A stretch of DNA of 64,000 bases from Cryptomeria japonica (GCF_030272615.1 NC_081405.1:571389095-571453094), one strand, 5' to 3'. Positions 38,801 through 50,082 are shown, counted from the stretch's first letter. Made by a program: numbers and translations. Notes: generated by a model not told the origin, from the sequence alone.

Positions 38801-40150
38801 AAGAACATTGTTGGCATATGCTGCTTTCAAGAACTTCAAGGTATATCAAATGGATGTCAAATTTGCATTTCTGAATGGAATGATAGAAGAAGAAATTTTC
38901 ATTGAACAACTTGAAGGATTTGTTGGAGACAATAATAAAGATCAGGTATGTAAATTGAACAAAGCTTTATATGGTGTAAAACAAGCACCTAGAGCATGGT
39001 ATGAAAGATTGCACTCTTATTTGATTAAGATCAGGTATGTAAATTGAACAAAGCTTTATATGGTGTAAAACAAGCACCTAGAGCATGGTATGAAAGATTG
39101 CACTCTTATTTGATTAAGATTGGTTTTATAAGGACAAGTGAGAACAACAACATGAACATGAAGAATGATGAAAATGGAATACTAATCTCAGCCATATTTG
39201 TTGATGATATTATATTTTGTGGAAATGACTCTTTATGCAAGAACTTTGGAAATGAAATGAGCAAATAATTTGAGATGTCATTAATCGGTGAGATAAAGTA
39301 TTTTATAGGCTTACAGATACTGCAAATGAAAAATGAGATTTTCATTACTCAATCCAAGTACATAAAAGAAATCTTGAAGAAATTTGGAATGGAGGATTCA
39401 AAACCAGTAAGTACTCGTATGACTACCAACTGTAAACTATCAAAGAATGATGAATCTGCATTTGTTGATGAGACACTCTACCAATCCATGATTGGAAAAC
39501 TACAATATGTTGTTCACAGCAGGCCAGATATAGCACATGCAATAGGTATTGTTGCAAGATTCTCTGCATATCCTAAGGAAATACACATGACGACAATCAA
39601 AAGAATTTTCAGATACTTAAAAGGCACTAAAGATTATGGCTTAGTATATCAGAAAGGAAATAATTTTGATTTAAAAGTTTATACTGATGTTGATTGGGCA
39701 GGCAACATTGATGATAAAAAAAGCATAAGTGGAGGAGCTTTCTTCTTAGGAGAAAGACTAGTGACTTGGCTTAGCAAGAAACAAGGATGTGTTTATCAGT
39801 CAACAGCTGAAGCTGAATATGTTGCAGTAACACTGAATTGTACCAACATTACATGGATCAAACAACTATTGGAAGGTATAAATGAGAAAGTTACCGAGCC
39901 AGTAAATATATTTTGTGACAATACTAGTGCCATTAATATTTCAAAGAACCCTGTTATGCACTCTAAGACAAAGCACATATCTATCAAATATCATTATCTT
40001 AGAGAAGAAGCTCAAGAGAAGAAAGTGGTGTTGGAATATGTTAACACAAAGGAGCAAATAGCTGATATCTTCACCAAGCCACTACCAAAGGACACTTTTG
40101 AATATCTCAGAAGTAAGTTAGGGGTCCTACCCCTATCTTCTACTCACTGA
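35877..40150 (+). pseudogene. Copia 2 gag-pol polyprotein, with few lesions
   Basis: Gag starts at 35877 (MYKRDAPKLNTSSFSTWQKR). A zinc knuckle CFNCDKIGHMASNC is at about 36727-36770. The protease motif WIIDSGCSHHMTG is at about 37018. The pre-integrase CRGCQMGK is at about 37500. The integrase core has SDRGGEFTSDEF and GIAERRNRSIVDCART at 37780-37930. Reverse transcriptase runs from STKWIFRNKLNEKGEV through FVDDIIF near 39200. RNase H has YTDVDWAGNIDDKKSISGG and ends in IADIFTKPLPKDT before a stop at 40148-40150. Lesions are a TGA at 36183-36185, a frameshift near 36435, a TAG near 37388 with a frameshift near 37415, a TAG at 38043-38045, an 89-bp tandem duplication at 38942-39119 inside reverse transcriptase, and a TAA near 39266. 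The copy is inactive but little decayed. Confidence 0.95.
38942..39119 (+). repeat. 89-bp tandem duplication inside reverse transcriptase
   Basis: The unit starting TCAGGTATGTAAATTGAACA is present at 38942-39030 and again at 39031-39119 with no difference visible by eye. Since 89 is not a multiple of three, it shifts the frame and creates the stop near 39047. Confidence 0.9.
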
Positions 40151-40639
40151 CCGAGTTCGGTGAAAGCATCACTTTGATGACTCTATTGAATATCTTTTGG
40201 GGAGATGATGCTGGAGTGATACTCTTTAGAATGTTTTTCTGAAAGTGTACTGATACAAAGAATGATATAGGGAACAGGATTGAAGACAAATGCTTTGACC
40301 GAGACTCAGTTGATACACAACAGGAGGCAATAACTTCTTACAGAAAGAAATTATGTTTTAGTTCTTTTTCTTTTTTGGCATTGTTGTCAAAGGGGGAGAA
40401 GACCTACCCAAGGGGAGAAGACCTGCCTAATGGAGAGAAGACCTAAGGAGGAGAAGACTGAGAATATATGGGAGAAGACTGAGAGAAGACTAGAAGACTA
40501 CAGATTGAAATAAAGACCGAAAACAGAAAAGAAGTCTAATGAATGGGGGAGAGCATTTCAAGCATTTCAGAATCACAGCAATCCGAATCTTTTAAAGGTC
40601 AAATCAATTGGTTTTGCCATCAATGCCAAAGGGGGAGAT
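40151..40639 (+). other. Noncoding tail of copia 2 with polypurine tract
   Basis: It carries repeated GGGGAGAAGACCT and GGAGAAGACT units at 40393-40500, then the polypurine tract directly before the 3' LTR. No reading frame is supported. Confidence 0.7.
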
Positions 40640-42121
40640 TGTTGGTAATAGTACATTATAAGGATATTGAAAAGGTTGTTGATGACTATGGACATAACTG
40701 ATTAAAGATGTTTTCCTATCTTGATATTATTATTTTGTCATTGATGTCAAGAAATTGATTTTCTAATTTAGTATGATGTTGCCATATCTTGAGAAGTATG
40801 ATATGAAGATTATAAAGAAGTTGGTAAAGACACAGGAAAGAATATGATGATTAAGGGGATAAGATATTCAATGGGCAACTACTACCGAGTTAGACAATGA
40901 TGAGATCTTGATGCTTTAGATTGTTTTAACATCATACATATGTTGTAAAATGTAAAGGTTAATACTATACTATGTTATCAAGCAAAGAACCTAGTCGGTA
41001 AACCCTAAGGAACCTAGTCGGTAAACCCTAAGGTTATCGCAGTCGGTTAATGAAGATAGAATGTCTACCGAGTGAAGTTTAGTATTCACCGAGTTGTAAT
41101 CGAGCTATAATATAATGCATTAAATGTTTACATGTGATATTTAATGAAAGAAGCTAATGAGCTGGAGTGGATCAATGATTGGTAAGTCGTGGAAGAAGTT
41201 TGTTAAGCGAATCTAAGGCAATGGAAAGTCGGCAAGAAGATCTACAGCTCATATTGAAATGCATTACCCTAACACAAGTTCCAAGGCGGGGTAAAACGTT
41301 TTTAGATCGAAAGATACAATGAACCTGGACAAGATTAAAAGATCTGATGGCTATGATTGATCATGAGAAATGTGATCAAGGAGATTAAGTGGTTAGAAGA
41401 TTGTCTATAAATAGGAAACTGTTGATAAACAATGGATGCGGGCAAGTGTATGCACGGGGATGCTACATAGTGATTACCGAGCACAGAAGCTTGAAGACCT
41501 GTTAGAATAACAGAGTATTGATGCCCAGCAGATAGACAAGATTAGTTCTATGTCTAGATTGTATTGAACAAATAGGAATCTGCTTTAGCATTTTAGATGT
41601 GAAGTTGCAGACAGATTGTATTACTGTTATTTTGTGAAAGTCATAGGAAATCTCTTAACCGAGTGGACTTAACAGTCTTATATGTAAATCCTCTAACAAG
41701 GTGACATTCTGATTGAGTGTTTGAAATCCTTTGACAAGGTCACTTCTAACAAAGTGAAGATCCTAACAAATCTAAGGGAAATCCCTTAACCAGGTCACAT
41801 CTAGCAATGTGTTTGTAATCTTTAACGAGATTTGTTTTTAACTAAGCATACTCCAGAAGAGTATATTTCTTAGTGGGTCTGAAATCCCACAGTGGTTTTT
41901 CCCTATTTGGGTTTCCACGTTAAATCTGGTGTTATGAGGTTTATATTGTTCATATTCTTTTGAGTTTGCATGTTTGACATTTTTTGGTTATATGACTGAT
42001 ATATATGTTACCGAGGTTGAATCTGATGTTTTTATGGATGATTAAGTTTGTATGATTCACCCCCCCCCTCTCATCTTGTTGGCTACTGGATCTGTACTTA
42101 TATTAAGTATCAGAACTATCA
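40640..42121 (+). repeat. 3' LTR of copia 2
   Basis: 1482 bp. It has a tandem duplicate of AACCTAGTCGGTAAACCCT at about 40987-41030 that is absent from the 5' LTR. Confidence 0.9.
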
Positions 42122-42126
42122 GGTGG

Positions 42127-43079
42127 TTGGTTATGTGCACCAAGATGTGGTACTAAAGGGGATCTTAAGATGTGACTTTTTTTTTTAAATCAGCAAAGTC
42201 TGAACTTCAATGACAAATTGAACATAGCTACATTCCAAATTTGAAGATGCAATAAAAACAAAAGTCAGAGTGGTCCAAATATACTTTTTAAACTACTAAT
42301 TTATTTTTAAAATAGAGGAGATTAAGGGTTTCAAAAAGGAGGGCCACAGAAAGTGGTATTTCTTTAATACAAAAATCATAACATAACATTTGTCGTGGCC
42401 CCCTTAAAATGTTAACTTTTTTTTTTTAATTTTTAAAATTGCTTCAGTGAGAAATTAGCTAACACCTCATAGTTTATGTTGGATTTTCTAAAATTTTAAT
42501 GAGTATAAGATTTTTTTACTAATTTTCGAAGTGGACATATCTTGAAAAGCAAAAATTTTAGTGTGCTCCCCCCTAAAATCATTGAAAACTAATAAAAAAT
42601 AAAAACTTTTTTTTTCAAAGTTTGTATAATTTTGGATATGCTTATCTCCATGTTACCAACCCCACCTCAACACCTAAGAATATCCACTCATTAAAATGAT
42701 TCACCGTACCTTTTTTTTTATCAGTAATATGTATGTTTGTTATATTATAAAATTAAAGTAGTACATTATCAACAAGGATTTTTTCAAGATCAAACCACCC
42801 AAAAACCACCTACTAATTCCACCAAACCACCCATCAAAAATCCAGAAGTCAATCCCACCAACCAGTAACCCACCAAACCACCATCCCACACCCAAATTAC
42901 AATTAACCAAGCTCAAAAATGATGCTTATTACATCATTTCCATACAAAAATTAACTAGCAATTCGAAGTTCATATGGCACTACTAAAAGAAACTATAAAA
43001 TCATGAAGTTTCCAATACTAAATTACCAAGACCTTGGACAGAGCAAAGTGAAAAAAAAGGAAAACTGAGGTACCTGAGA
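42127..43079. other. Intergenic AT-rich DNA
   Basis: Homopolymer T runs and AT-rich sequence. No gene or repeat boundary was recognised. Confidence 0.35.
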
Positions 43080-44410
43080 TCACGACCAGATCATTCTCAT
43101 TTCACCTCCTCCTCTTGCACAGTCGCAGCTCTTATCTCTCCACACGTCCCAGCTCCTCCTTCATTTGGGAGAATTGCCAAAGGCATGTTTTTTCTTTTAA
43201 TTTCTATAGATATGTGTCTGTTCTTCAATCACAACCTCCTTCCATCCACTTCATCATCCCCTACTTCTATGCGTACCTGTCTGATGATCTCCTCTAGCTC
43301 CATAATTTGGACATACATCTTTAGAGCCTCCCATCCCTGCTTCACCATCTCTTGAAACCGGGCCTTCACTTCTTCTCTTTGTTTAAGAAAATGAATATGC
43401 ATATGTCTACCCCTAAGTTCAACAAGCTACTCCAAAATTCCGTCCAACATATCAAACCCCCGACCCGACACCACCCACTCCAACAAACACTCCATATTCT
43501 CTAGGTATTCATGCGACATTATTGTCTGCATTACTCTTTGAACCTCCATGCATGAGGAGTCCCATTCGAGCCCCCACGCCATTATAAGAGAATAGATGTT
43601 CGTCCTTGTTCTATATTTATGGCCAATTACCGTCACCTCTTCTCTCAACACCAACTACATAGCCTTTAGAAACAATGGCTCATTTAACCTAAACATGGTC
43701 TTCAACTACCTCTCTGAAATCGGCCCACAGAATGTCGGCATCATTTTGCTAGTTTTCAGCATGAAATTGGCCTCCATTACACTTGCCAACCATGAAACCA
43801 CCTTTCTCTATCAATACCATCTGCATTGAATGACCATTCATTCTCATTATTTATATTAATGGGTCCATCTCCGCCTTCGCCATCAGTGCAGATTTCATCG
43901 GCATTGATTGCCAGTGTCAGTCAAGCTAACCTAGGCTCACGGGCAGAAAATGAAAACATGCTCTCGCACACTTCAATTTGCTCGAGGGTACTATACGGTA
44001 TGATAAATTTTAAACATTCCATTTTATTATGGCATCATCTTTATCTCACCACCTCATCACCACATTTGATAAGGCATCCACTAAATCATTTCCACCCCTC
44101 CTAATGTGAAATATCTGAAAATCTTGGAAATTGTTCAATTTCGAACAAATCAAAGCTATGAATTTATTTAGTCACCAACTCGAGGTTACTACTTTCATAA
44201 TTGCATTCGCCACAACCTTAGAATCTCCTTCCAAGTCCACCTTCGAGGTCTTCATTTTAACAACCAATTCAATTGCTAATAATGCAACCTACACCTCTGC
44301 GTCACTATTAGTTTTGTCTTGTAGTCATTTCGCACCCTTCAAGAGGATCATCTCATTTTTATCATGAGCAACACATCCCACCCCTCAAATGCCTGGGTTA
44401 CCTCTAGATG
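43080..44410 (-). mobile_element. LINE 3' remnant with RNase H domain and long tail
   Basis: On the minus strand about 44400-44050 encodes GVGCVAHDKNEMILLKGAK, then VALLAIELVVKMKTSKVD, LEGDSKVVANAIMKV and RRGGNDLVDALSNVV. This is the RNase H-type domain at the end of plant LINE polyproteins, with several stops. Downstream, minus-strand frames such as 43654-43427 (WGLEWDSSCMEVQRVMQTIM) and a glutamate/arginine-rich stretch at about 43420-43270 (LKQREEVKARFQEMVKQGW) stay open for 60-80 codons. They could be a C-terminal extension or chance. Reverse transcriptase is missing. Confidence 0.6.
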
Positions 44411-44999
44411 CCCTATCAAAATTTATTTTAATTCACCCTTGCTCCGGCTTAGACCACGCTTCCTCCCCCTACCTATGCTCCCCACATGAAGGATGAACCC
44501 TTGAGGACCCATGAATGGGTATGATTCATCGTATCTTAATTAGTCCACTTTATCAAAATTAAATTGATTAAATAATTATGATTATTTAACTAATAAAAAC
44601 AAATCAGTTTTCCACCAATTGTATAATCTATTTAAAAATATCATTAAAAAAAATTATAATTAATTTGATTAAATTTAATCAAATTATTTAATCAATTAAA
44701 TTATTGATAAAAATAAGTAAAAAAAAATCTTAAATAAATAAATTAGTTAAATAGCTAATAATATCTTCCACCTTTCCATGTAAATAAAATAAAATCTTAT
44801 CCATTCATCAATTTTCATTAATAATTTATAAATTGAATTCAAATCCATCATTTCCTCATCCTAATTCTAAACAATTATAAGCTATCAAACTAAGAAACAA
44901 ACATTTTACCATTTGCAAAGAAGATCCATTTGTTAATAAATATTGAACTACACGTTTTTTATTTATTTTGCGTATGTAACTCATCTTTACACTATAGAA
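44411..44999. other. AT-rich spacer
   Basis: Long runs of A/T with no coding or RNA signal. Confidence 0.4.
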
Positions 45000-45760
45000 A
45001 TCAATGTTTAATTTAACTTGAAATTTTTATTTCTTGTCCAAAAGTATGTCTTTTGTTTGAATTGCATGGTTATAATTTCCACATCTGACAAACTAACTAA
45101 AATATAATATCAAAAAAAATAAACAATATTTGCAATATAAATAATAACTTTTTGATTAATTTTTATAATCAATATGTGCAATGGCCATCCACTCATGAGA
45201 AGACTTGTTTTTATTAGATTAGCAAGGAGACAGCCTTGACCGAAAAGAGAGATACAACGTTACAACATTAACCATTCACCAACTATAAAACAACTAGCAG
45301 TAGGATACCAGTTCTAATAAAAAATGATCAAAAATTTTCATGCCCCTAAAAATTTTTCTATGGATACTAATATCATTCCTATTACTAATTACAGAAGTAT
45401 CATAGTAGTTGTTTCCATAAACCATACTACTAATGTTGCTACCAGCATTATCCTTATCAACCTTTAATGAACCATTCTTAGCATAATTAATTAACATTAA
45501 GTCTTTCAAAGTGGGCACACAGGCCCCAAAATACCACCAATTGCAAAACATAACAAAAAAGGTTAAACAGAGGAAGCAAAATGACCATTACTCCTTGATC
45601 AGGTTCTAGTCTCGCCCCAGCTTGCCTAAGTTCTACATCCAGGTCTCCTGGTGATCTTCTTGTTAAGTCATCTATCCAACACACACTATGCACATTTGAC
45701 TATATATTATTTGAAATTCAAAATTATGTCACATTTGAATTTTAAATAATTAATGAATAT
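45000..45760. repeat. Dispersed repeat R, copy 3, interrupted
   Basis: It matches copies 1 and 2 (TTGTCCAAAAGTATGTCTTTTG, AATATGTGCAATGGCCATCC, TATGCACATTTGACTATAT). It is interrupted by about 450 bp at 45210-45658. Confidence 0.5.
45210..45658 (-). mobile_element. Short retroposon-like insertion in repeat R
   Basis: Compared with copy 2 of repeat R, 449 bp are inserted between two CTTGTT hexamers (45204-45209 and 45659-45664), which may be the target duplication. Read on the minus strand the insert ends CTTGCTAATCTAATAAAAA, a short A-rich tail. It has no clear polymerase III A and B boxes, so it could be a 5'-truncated LINE tail or a non-tRNA SINE. No protein is supported. Confidence 0.5.
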
Positions 45761-46160
45761 GATCTAACAATTAATAGGGTTAACATTTTAAGATGGTCAT
45801 TTATAAAAGCAATCAAATAAAAATATGCAATACAATAGTGATATGTCATTCAAGTCATAAATACAATTGACATTTGTCCGATATAAAGTTAAGATATGAT
45901 ATATAGGATAGTGATATGCCATTCAAGCCATAAATACAATTGACATTTGATTGATGAATTAAATGCTTTAAGACATCATTTTTAACAAATAGAAATGGAT
46001 TAACAGGAGGGCTATGAGTAATTATCATAATGTCAGTACCATTTATTACAAGACAAAAGCCACCTTTTCCCACACTTTCTGGGTATATGTGGTTGCTTCG
46101 AGAAATTTCCTTCCTATAGCTCTCTACAACTCTCGACTTTCTATTTTGAAAAGCAAAAAA
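45761..46160 (+). other. Upstream region of the 46.2-47.9 kb gene-like unit
   Basis: Two near-identical lines around 45850-45880 and 45915-45945 (CATTCAAGTCATAAATACAATTGACATTTG type) form a short direct repeat. About 46060-46160 looks like a 5' leader before the ATG at 46161. No clear TATA box was found. Confidence 0.3.
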
Positions 46161-46261
46161 ATGGGAGGAAATAGACGCCCCTATGAACCCAGCAACTATA
46201 AGGAGTGGAAAAAAAGGAGGTAATTTGGAACATCTTGCAGAAGGGCAGGTTTACAAAGTTT

Positions 46262-47752
46262 ATGGAGAGGCTCCATGGGAGGGACGCGACAATCACTAAA
46301 TTTTTGTACAAAAACTGGAGGAAGGGCACCCTGAAGATGGGAGATCAAACAATCTCCATTGATGAATACCTCATCGCTCAGGTCACGGGTCTTCACAGGG
46401 AAGGAAGCAATTACTACAGAGACAGAAAACTGAGCAAGGAGGCAATAGAGCAATACCCCGAAACGGCAAAAGAGAAGAAGCGCCTGGTAAAGCTAAGTAA
46501 AACCTACTACCCATCTAGGGCATTTGTTAAGCCATGGAGGAAGGTTTTGTTTTCTATTATGCGTTGCATTAACTTGGATGGCAGATTCACAAAAGTGTAT
46601 GGCTATCATTTTGTATTACTTAATCATTTCGGGTATGATGAAAAAGTTAATATTCCATATTTCCTATTGTGTTCAATGAATGCTACCATTAAAGCCCATA
46701 GAGAGAACCCTAAGGGTGATACAACCATGCATCAAGGTCTTATGGTGTTAATTTATGACCATCTAAAAGCTAACCGAATTGCCCATCCCCAGCCTTCTAT
46801 CTCTGAGTCTAAGGAGGAAGGGTCGGATTCTGGTTTCTCTATGGGTGAGGAGTCTGAATGTGATTTAATGAGTGAGTTAGAGGAGAGTCTGGATGACTCT
46901 GAAGCTGAAAATGGTAAGAAAAGAAAACAGGTGAGTACCAAGCCCTCTTCCTCGAAGGGTAAGAAAAAAACTAAAGAAAAGGTTTTCCAGATCTGCGCCT
47001 CCTCCTCGGAGGAGTTCTTTGAGGATTCTGAGAAGGATGAACCCCAGTCTTCTCAGAAAAAGAAAACTAAAAATTCCATTCAGATAAGGAACAAACAGAA
47101 GAGGCAAGAAGATAATGATAAGGAGCTAGAGGATAGAGTGCAGAGAAAGGATCCTGACATCGACCAGAAATTGGAGGAGATCACAGGGGAAGGTTTTGAT
47201 CATAGGGTTGATGGAAATGTTTATAAGATCACTAGTGGCGACGTCCCCAAAAATGATCAGGACAATATTGGTGAGAAAACCCCCCCTTCAAATCCTCCCA
47301 CTGAGGGTTTGAAAGGTTTTGTGGACACCATCGATTGGTTAATTAACAGTTACAAGAAAGTTGTGGAGGATAATAAGAAGTTGAGCCACAGGGTCCAAAT
47401 TCTAGAGACAATCAATATTGGTGAAGCCAAATCTATGGCGGAATATGTTGAGGATTTGAGTAAAACTATTGCCAAAGCCGAAGAGATCAGAGATTCCTTC
47501 AACCCTAGGTTTGAGAAAATTGAGAAGGCCCTGACAGAGATAAAAACCAATGACAATGCTACGGACCAAAGAATGGCAGAAACTGACAACAAATTTAATA
47601 AAATTGAAAAATGCCTCAAAAGTATTGCTCAACAGAGCTATAGCATTCTGAAGGCCTCGACCAACAATACCAAAATTCTCATTAGCAAACTGGAGAACGA
47701 GAAGGATTCCCTGGAGTTAGAACCTAACATTGAAGGTATGAGAGAAGTGTAA
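46262..47752 (+). CDS. Unrecognised intronless protein with coiled-coil C-terminus; reading frame may extend both ways
   Basis: The open frame covers 46205-47752. The first ATG in it is 46262 (MERLHGRDATITKFLYKNW), giving 496 residues. The N-terminal 180 residues look globular (ISIDEYLIAQVTGLHREG, SIMRCINLDGRFTKVYGYHF). Residues about 190-330 are Ser/Glu/Lys-rich and low-complexity, with basic stretches (KGKKKTKEK). Residues about 355-480 are heptad-like and probably coiled coil. A better start is the ATG at 46161 (MGGNRRPYEPSNYKEWKK), which is one frame off and would join at the A7 run at 46209-46215. After the stop at 47750-47752 the same frame stays open to 47883 with a lysine-rich, helical end. 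No catalytic motif is seen. Intronless structure and TE surroundings suggest a retroelement-associated protein. That is inference. Confidence 0.6.
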   Translation: MERLHGRDATITKFLYKNWRKGTLKMGDQTISIDEYLIAQVTGLHREGSNYYRDRKLSKEAIEQYPETAKEKKRLVKLSKTYYPSRAFVKPWRKVLFSIMRCINLDGRFTKVYGYHFVLLNHFGYDEKVNIPYFLLCSMNATIKAHRENPKGDTTMHQGLMVLIYDHLKANRIAHPQPSISESKEEGSDSGFSMGEESECDLMSELEESLDDSEAENGKKRKQVSTKPSSSKGKKKTKEKVFQICASSSEEFFEDSEKDEPQSSQKKKTKNSIQIRNKQKRQEDNDKELEDRVQRKDPDIDQKLEEITGEGFDHRVDGNVYKITSGDVPKNDQDNIGEKTPPSNPPTEGLKGFVDTIDWLINSYKKVVEDNKKLSHRVQILETINIGEAKSMAEYVEDLSKTIAKAEEIRDSFNPRFEKIEKALTEIKTNDNATDQRMAETDNKFNKIEKCLKSIAQQSYSILKASTNNTKILISKLENEKDSLELEPNIEGMREV

Positions 47753-47883
47753 GGACCTAGAACAAGGACCAGAGGCAAAAAGAAGGAGAAGAAGCCAAAC
47801 AAGGATATGGAAGAACTCAAAGTTGCTTCGGAAAACTATATCCAGCTGGTCAATAAGGCAGTTGATCTTCTTAAGTCTTTATA

Positions 47884-48129
47884 GTTGTTTTTCTTTTTGT
47901 CTTTTCTCTAGTTTTTCCGCTTTGTTGTTCCTTTCTTTAGCTGTTTGTTCGGTTTACTGGCCTTTTTGCTAGTCTTTTTGTAAGTTATTTTAAGCTGGTT
48001 TGGATGCTTTTTGATGAACTATATTATGCTCCTATGTTAAAGCTTTCGGGTCCTTAAAACCTGTTTTTCATATTAATCAGAACAAATAGAAAAATTATGA
48101 TTTTTGTCCTTACTATGTCTTTAAAAACT
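47884..48129 (+). other. 3' flank of the unrecognised gene
   Basis: T-rich. It ends near 48080 with a line like GGGTCCTTAAAACCTG followed by TTTTTCATATTAATCAG, which resembles the tail of plant LINE-type retroposons. Noncoding. Confidence 0.35.
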
Positions 48130-48343
48130 AATAGAAAGACAAATAAATGGCATTTTTACAAAACTTTAAAATAGAAAATTAAATATTATTATAAGAATTT
48201 TGTTCAAAAATTTTAATTCTATGTTTATAGTGTCCATTTGGGAAAAACAAAGAAACTAGAATAATATCCACAAAAATAAACAATGTTTGCAACATGAAGA
48301 CTAATAACTTCTTAATAATTTTTATAATAAATGAAAGCATCAT

Positions 48344-48439
48344 CTATGGGGCCGACAGAATGCATCAACTCTATGGTATATTTATAATTCTATCTTGTAA
48401 AATATGCTATTCGATTGCAGCATTCTATCGGCCCCATAG
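48344..48439. ncRNA. Candidate 96-nt hairpin
   Basis: CTATGGGGCCGACAGAATGC (48344-48363) pairs with GCATTCTATCGGCCCCATAG (48420-48439) at 19 of 20 positions, with a 56-nt loop. Size and stem resemble a plant microRNA precursor. The same structure could be the end of a small inverted-repeat transposon. It lies at the left border of the sequence inserted in repeat R copy 4. No expression evidence is available. Confidence 0.3.
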
Positions 48440-50082
48440 CTAGAACATTAAATGAAGACCTGATGAGGAGGTGTTAGACTGAAAGGAAAGACCTTGAACC
48501 AACCACCCTCTCGGGTTCACAACTCAACCAAAACCCTACTACCAAAGGGTCCTACACAATACCAAGTCAAACTATAGTTCCATGTAACTTGTCAATACCT
48601 TAGGAGACTCAAAGGCTCCAATATTTCCCCTTCCAAACAACAAAAATTCACAAGTCTTGAGTGACTACACACACCTTGCTTACATGAGTGGGCTACTACT
48701 AGGATTTAGGGGTTTGAAGGGCCCACTTGACCAATTCAACACAACAACCCTTGGAGGGGTGTTCTTACAATATCTTTATGCAAATGAAATAGGATTACAT
48801 GGCCTATACTCTCTGTACCATCGACATTGACTCACTTGCTCATAAACAGACCTAATTGCAATTAGGCCTCCTTTTGGGGTAATCGGGTAATAACTTTTGA
48901 TTCACAAAGGATCTAGACAAAAAAATTGTATTTCCAAACACCCTTTTGGAAGTTCTCAACAATATCTCACTTATAGGTTGCCAACCATTTTACAGATATC
49001 CCAACCTATACCACACCAATTGAACTATTAGGACTATTAAGCCTACTTGGCTGGACATTTTCTAAAATATTGTATGATCCTCCTGCTTGATGACTTTCCC
49101 TACCCATGGGATGTTATATCAACCTCCAAAGCACTCTTATAGAATATTCAAACCCCTCCCCTGTGCTCTACAACTCAATTCACACGTACTATCCTCATTC
49201 AACCGCTTTGTTACATGATGATGCCAGATCTATGGATTCTTCATCAAACACACCAAAATGTTGGAGCAACATTTGGGCACTAGATTCTGACCTATCATAC
49301 AAAGGCCTATCATATTCTACAGTTTCAAGATTCTTGACTGAGAAATGATAGGCCAAAGTCCATTACATTTGTCAAAACCTAGGGTTTTAAGGGTTTCAGA
49401 CCACTCGATAAAATAATGCTTGCCAAACAAAATAGAGATCGCTTCAAAACTTCAATTGAATTATAAAAAAAAGGTAAGTCACTATAGGTTCAGGATCTAT
49501 ATCATAATCATGCTTTACAGTCCACCTTCAATGAGGAATGAACAGAAAATGAGACGATTCTCAGAATTTCCAACACCTTGATGCTTGTATTATGCTCCAA
49601 CCAACAACAACCTTACATATTTTAGTCTTTGGGACCATTATAGGTTCTTCCCCAACGACCACAACCATCTCCAACTGATTTTCAAGTGAACTAACCGTTG
49701 GAGTACAAAACCAACCAAAAGTTGCAAAATTGTCATGACAACAAATGGACAACTTTTGCAACTTATGACCAACTTAGACTCTAGACTACCTTAGGACCCT
49801 AAAGTCATCACATATAATTTTATTTCATAAAAAATGACTCAAATAACCTTTTGGTTACTTGGTCTCACAATTTAGACCATTGTGACCCTTATTGACCCAA
49901 ATTGCTCTACAAGACCCTAAGTGACAATTTCACCCACACTTGGACAAAACTTTCTTCTATTACATTGATAACATCAATGACCCATGGGGCCTCATTACAT
50001 TTATCGTAGACTAGTTGTCAACTAACATGACCTTGATCCATGCCATCATAGGTGGTGGTCCTGCACCAAGACCATAACTTTA
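48440..50082. mobile_element. Unclassified insertion in repeat R copy 4
   Basis: Absent from copies 1 and 2 of repeat R at the corresponding position (between an ATTTTTATAATAA line and CCATAACTTTACAAATAG). It contains no reading frame with a recognisable domain. Its composition is more even than the AT-rich repeat around it. The borders and target duplication are not resolved, so class is unknown. Confidence 0.35.

Larger units (their letters stand above)
34340..42121 (+). mobile_element. Ty1/copia LTR retrotransposon 2, nearly complete
   Basis: Both LTRs start TGTTGG and end ACTATCA (34340-35812 and 40640-42121). GGTGG lies directly outside each end (34335-34339 and 42122-42126) as target duplication. 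The primer binding site TGGTATCAGAGC is at 35815-35826. The polypurine tract CAAAGGGGGAGAT is at about 40627-40639. The domain order is that of copia. The LTRs are very similar by eye over almost 1.5 kb, so this insertion looks much younger than copia 1, though the polyprotein already has stops and a duplication. Confidence 0.95.

Noticed and set aside
40393-40500. Regularly spaced GGAGAAGACT units resembling a small array
   Set aside because: Spacing is short and irregular with no unique spacers. It is a purine-rich tract of the copia tail, not a CRISPR or satellite.
46205-46261. GTG start for the long reading frame
   Set aside because: Plant nuclear genes start with ATG. The codon before this GTG is a stop, so 46262 or a frame join from 46161 is more likely.
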